NCBI RefSeq assembly: GCF_000422885.1 | Contig: NZ_AUGX01000015.1 | Location: 62,001-126,000 of the forward strand | Reading direction: 5' to 3' | DNA from: Ottowia thiooxydans DSM 14619 | GTDB taxonomy: Bacteria > Pseudomonadota > Gammaproteobacteria > Burkholderiales > Burkholderiaceae_C | Length of the DNA stretch: 64,000 nt | In this document: in pieces, positions 61,494 through 64,000 of the stretch | How positions within the stretch are numbered: position 1 is the stretch's first letter | Layout: each line of letters starts with the position of its first letter | The notes under the pieces: generated by a model | Told to the model about the DNA's origin: nothing | The model's input: the letters and a program-made list of their open reading frames with translations, nothing else | Database searches by the model: none | Position numbers and translations under genes: made by a program

Positions 61494-63438
61494 GCGGAGC
61501 CTCTGTGGGGGGGAGAGTGGCATCGGTTTGCTTCTGTACGGCATCTGACACTGCGAGCAAGGGTTGCCGCAGCCAGGAGGGGAGCGCTGGCAACTGAACC
61601 GCTGGTGTTGGTACTGCAGTTTCAAGCTGTCGGGCCCATGTATTGAGCACCCCGGCCAGCTTAGGGTTGCCGGGTTGGAGTATCAGGGGGCCGGCGAGTG
61701 CGTAAGTGGTGTGCAAGGTCTGCTCGCGCTGAGCGATCCATTGCGGGCTGGGCCGCACGCTAGCCGGCTCATAAGCCAAAAGAGCCAGGTCGGCGGCGGC
61801 GGCAGATTGGCCACTTTCCAAGCTTGCAAGCTGAACGCTGGCCAGGCGAGATCCCGGAGCTTCGGCAATGCGTGCCAGTCGGCTCAGCAGCAATGCCAGC
61901 GCGGAGTCGATCCGCGAAGCCACACTCACTGGCCATAGGCGCGTAAAAACGAGGTACATGACGGCATTACCGATCAAGATGCCAATGACTCGGTCACGTG
62001 CAACCCCGAAGTCGTAGGAGGGGCCGTTTCCCTGAAGCACGCACAGGTAAAAAGCGAAAGCGATCTGAAAGCCGGCGTAGGAGATGCGCGAGCTTCCTGC
62101 GGCCACCCAGGTGGCCCCCAAGGTCACCACAAAAATCAGTGCCAAAAGGCCTGCGAGGCCTTCTATAGCCGGAAGCACCCACAGCAACGCCGCCAGGCTA
62201 ATGGCCGCACCCACCAGGCAGCCCGTCATGCGAAGGCTGAGTTTCTGAACCGTTTCACCCGTTGTGCTCAGGGCCACGATGAAGCAGGTGATAAACGCCG
62301 TGTGGATGTCATTCCAACCTAGCGCGTGATAGAAAAGGTAGCAAAACATGGCCGCGCCGGTGGCCTTAATCGCAAACCGCACGTGCGTGGGATTGCGAAA
62401 CGCGTCGGCCGCGAAAAAGCCTGAAGGCGGGTCCGGATTGGGCGGTGCAGGTTCATTCGCATCCGTAAAGCCCGTGAGCGCATGACGCAAAGCCATCAGG
62501 GCCCGGCCGGCCTGTTCGGAGAGCGATGCATCTGCGAGCGCCGGCAATTGCACTTCTACAGGGTACGCGCCGCGATCCAGGATGCGTGCCATCTCTTCGA
62601 GCGTGTTCGCTATGGCGCTTCGTGCGTTTTCGTCTGGCAGAACCGGATCAAGCGTATCCACGAGGACCAGTACCCGCGCGGTGGCTTCATTGGCGTGGCC
62701 CAAGGCATTGATCGTTTTCGCCGGACTCGTGTGCTCCAAACTGGCCAGCCGTAACCAGGATTGGATGTCGCCTGTGCCTTCCATCCGCAGTTGCCGCAGT
62801 TCGCTGCGGCTTTCATCGTCGCCGGAGCGAAGTACGCCGGCTGCGGCCCACAGCCGGCGTGCCAACGCCGATTGGGCCAGGCGGCGTGGTGCGGGCCCTA
62901 TCAGCAGGTTGACGACGGTGGATACGCCCACAGGGATCGCCACCATGAGCCAGGCGTAGAGCAGGGCGCGTGTCGCGAGTTCTCCAACCGGCAGCATTCC
63001 GATCAGCGAGAGCGCATACGTGGTGATCAAGGCCAGGATGCCTCCCACAGGCGCCAGTTTGCTCGCTGAAGTGAGGAAAAACAATCCAAAGGCGATCAGC
63101 GTCATGCTCGCCAGCAAGGCTGCTGGCCGGCCAATAAGGCCGTTGGCTATCAAGGCAACCAGCCCGATGAGTAGAGAAGCCATCACCAGCATTCCCATGC
63201 CCATCACGATGCTGGTGGTGCGATCTGCGCGTAACAAGAAAAATCCCACATAGGCCGTTAATGCGACCTCAGGCGTGTGGAACCACTCAGCCACTGCTAC
63301 GCTGAGCGTGCAGACAAGTGTCAGCCGGAAAGCGAATTCAAGCCGGCCCGGGGTTGGCCTGAGCAGGGCGAGCAAAGCGCGAGCACTTGGCATGGGCATC
63401 GGCCGCGCCGTCAAAGATTCAGGGGCAGGCGCTGCCAT
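61480..63438 (-). CDS. FUSC-family inner-membrane efflux protein (AaeB-like)
   Basis: 652-residue membrane protein with two sets of TM helices, around residues 25-175 and 355-505, each followed by a soluble domain: the FUSC/AaeB layout. AaeB-type pumps export aromatic carboxylic acids such as hydroxybenzoates, which fits the aromatic metabolism in this window (inference). It overlaps the HlyD gene by 20 bp and the outer-membrane gene by 14 bp, so the three form one operon. Confidence 0.9.
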   Translation of the reverse strand: MAAPAPESLTARPMPMPSARALLALLRPTPGRLEFAFRLTLVCTLSVAVAEWFHTPEVALTAYVGFFLLRADRTTSIVMGMGMLVMASLLIGLVALIANGLIGRPAALLASMTLIAFGLFFLTSASKLAPVGGILALITTYALSLIGMLPVGELATRALLYAWLMVAIPVGVSTVVNLLIGPAPRRLAQSALARRLWAAAGVLRSGDDESRSELRQLRMEGTGDIQSWLRLASLEHTSPAKTINALGHANEATARVLVLVDTLDPVLPDENARSAIANTLEEMARILDRGAYPVEVQLPALADASLSEQAGRALMALRHALTGFTDANEPAPPNPDPPSGFFAADAFRNPTHVRFAIKATGAAMFCYLFYHALGWNDIHTAFITCFIVALSTTGETVQKLSLRMTGCLVGAAISLAALLWVLPAIEGLAGLLALIFVVTLGATWVAAGSSRISYAGFQIAFAFYLCVLQGNGPSYDFGVARDRVIGILIGNAVMYLVFTRLWPVSVASRIDSALALLLSRLARIAEAPGSRLASVQLASLESGQSAAAADLALLAYEPASVRPSPQWIAQREQTLHTTYALAGPLILQPGNPKLAGVLNTWARQLETAVPTPAVQLPALPSWLRQPLLAVSDAVQKQTDATLPPTEAPHAVR

Positions 63439-64000
63439 GGCGGATCTCTATCACCGCGCTGGCGCCCAGCCGCATCAGAGTATCGGGCGGCTGATGGATG
63501 TCCACGCGCACCGGAAACCGCTGAGCCACACGGACCCAATTCATTGATTTCTGCACATAAGGCAGGCTACGGGGCAATGCAATGCGTTCGGCATCGAGCA
63601 CACCGGCCCCAATCCCCTGTACCGTGCCTCGCAGGGCCGTGCGCCGGTCGATCATGGAATACACAGTGGCGCAGTCGCCCACAGCTATTTTTGAGAGATC
63701 AGACTCGCGCAGGTTGGCGACGGCCGACCACTCCTTGGACACCACCAGAGTGAAGAGCGATTGGGAGGGAGCCACGATTTCCCCGCTGGTAACAGTCAAC
63801 CCCGCCACTCGGCCATCATGGGGTGCACGAACCGTCGCACTGGCTAGCGCGTGCCGGGCCAGCCCTACAGCTGCCTCGCGGGCGCGGACGGTCGCCAGGC
63901 CGCCGTCTTCGTTTCCCACCGCCTGTACGGAAGCGCGCGCTTGCTCCTGCGCCTGGCGCAGGGTGGTCTGCGCATCACGCTCTGCGGTTTCCGCTTGGTC
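63419..64000 (-). CDS. HlyD-family periplasmic adaptor (N-terminus outside window)
   Basis: The minus-strand frame is open to the window edge, so only the C-terminal ~193 residues are seen and the gene starts beyond 64000. The visible part begins in a coiled coil (TAERDAQTTLRQAQEQARAS), then the second lipoyl half-motif TVRAPHDGRVAGLTVTSGE and a beta-barrel domain with FPVRVDI. It is the membrane-fusion protein joining the FUSC pump to the outer-membrane channel, resembling AaeA/EmrA. Confidence 0.9.
   Translation of the reverse strand, partial: DQAETAERDAQTTLRQAQEQARASVQAVGNEDGGLATVRAREAAVGLARHALASATVRAPHDGRVAGLTVTSGEIVAPSQSLFTLVVSKEWSAVANLRESDLSKIAVGDCATVYSMIDRRTALRGTVQGIGAGVLDAERIALPRSLPYVQKSMNWVRVAQRFPVRVDIHQPPDTLMRLGASAVIEIRHGSACP

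Overview
The window is GC-rich, gene-dense chromosomal DNA from a betaproteobacterium, most likely family Comamonadaceae. The evidence is the box (aerobic benzoyl-CoA) pathway with a BoxR-type regulator, orphan Bug-family solute receptors, a meta-cleavage lower pathway, an IPTL-CTERM protein, characteristic GC-rich intergenic repeats, and the gene order mlaFEDACB / ABC-2 exporter / bolA / murA / hisGDCB. No rRNA, tRNA, CRISPR array or transposase gene was recognised.

Layout. (1) 1-13.4 kb, plus strand: the end of a LivM-type permease, then a catabolic operon. It encodes a zinc alcohol dehydrogenase, an HSL-type esterase, a Baeyer-Villiger monooxygenase, an enoyl-CoA hydratase, a thiolase-like protein, an NDP-forming acyl-CoA synthetase, a double-length acyl-CoA dehydrogenase, a Bug receptor and a nitronate-monooxygenase-family flavoprotein. 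Together these could take a (cyclic) alcohol or ketone through an ester or lactone to acyl-CoA and beta-oxidation. (2) 13.5-21 kb: benzoate-CoA ligase divergent from boxR-boxC-boxB-boxA, with paired TGCA-N6-TGCA operator-like sites before boxR and boxC. (3) 21-31 kb: an acyl-CoA dehydrogenase and a GntR regulator, divergent from a lower meta-cleavage operon (semialdehyde dehydrogenase, dmpE, F, G, H), then a Bug receptor, a candidate tiny ORF with a strong hairpin, and a DapA-family lyase.

(4) 31-40 kb, minus strand: slyX, a Zur-like regulator, and an iron-uptake block (hemP, exbD, exbB, tonB, a 26-residue membrane peptide, bfd, an FMN hydroxyacid oxidase, a PiuC-type hydroxylase, a TonB-dependent siderophore receptor, bfr). 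Fur-box-like palindromes precede bfd and the receptor. (5) 40-60 kb, plus strand: the conserved envelope/histidine block. Two stretches look inserted. Between mlaB and the ABC exporter are an OTU-like cysteine-protease candidate and a lipoprotein serine hydrolase. Between hisD and hisC are an IPTL-CTERM surface protein and an AraC regulator, bounded by near-perfect 18-bp inverted repeats. (6) 60-64 kb, minus strand: a tripartite efflux operon (HlyD adaptor, FUSC pump, outer-membrane lipoprotein), cut by the window end.

The most novel items are the OTU-like protein at 46944-48068, the inverted-repeat-bounded insertion in the his operon, the tiny ORFs at 30117 and 34755, and the candidate operators in the aromatic clusters. 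All functional calls come from reading the sequence; no database search was possible.
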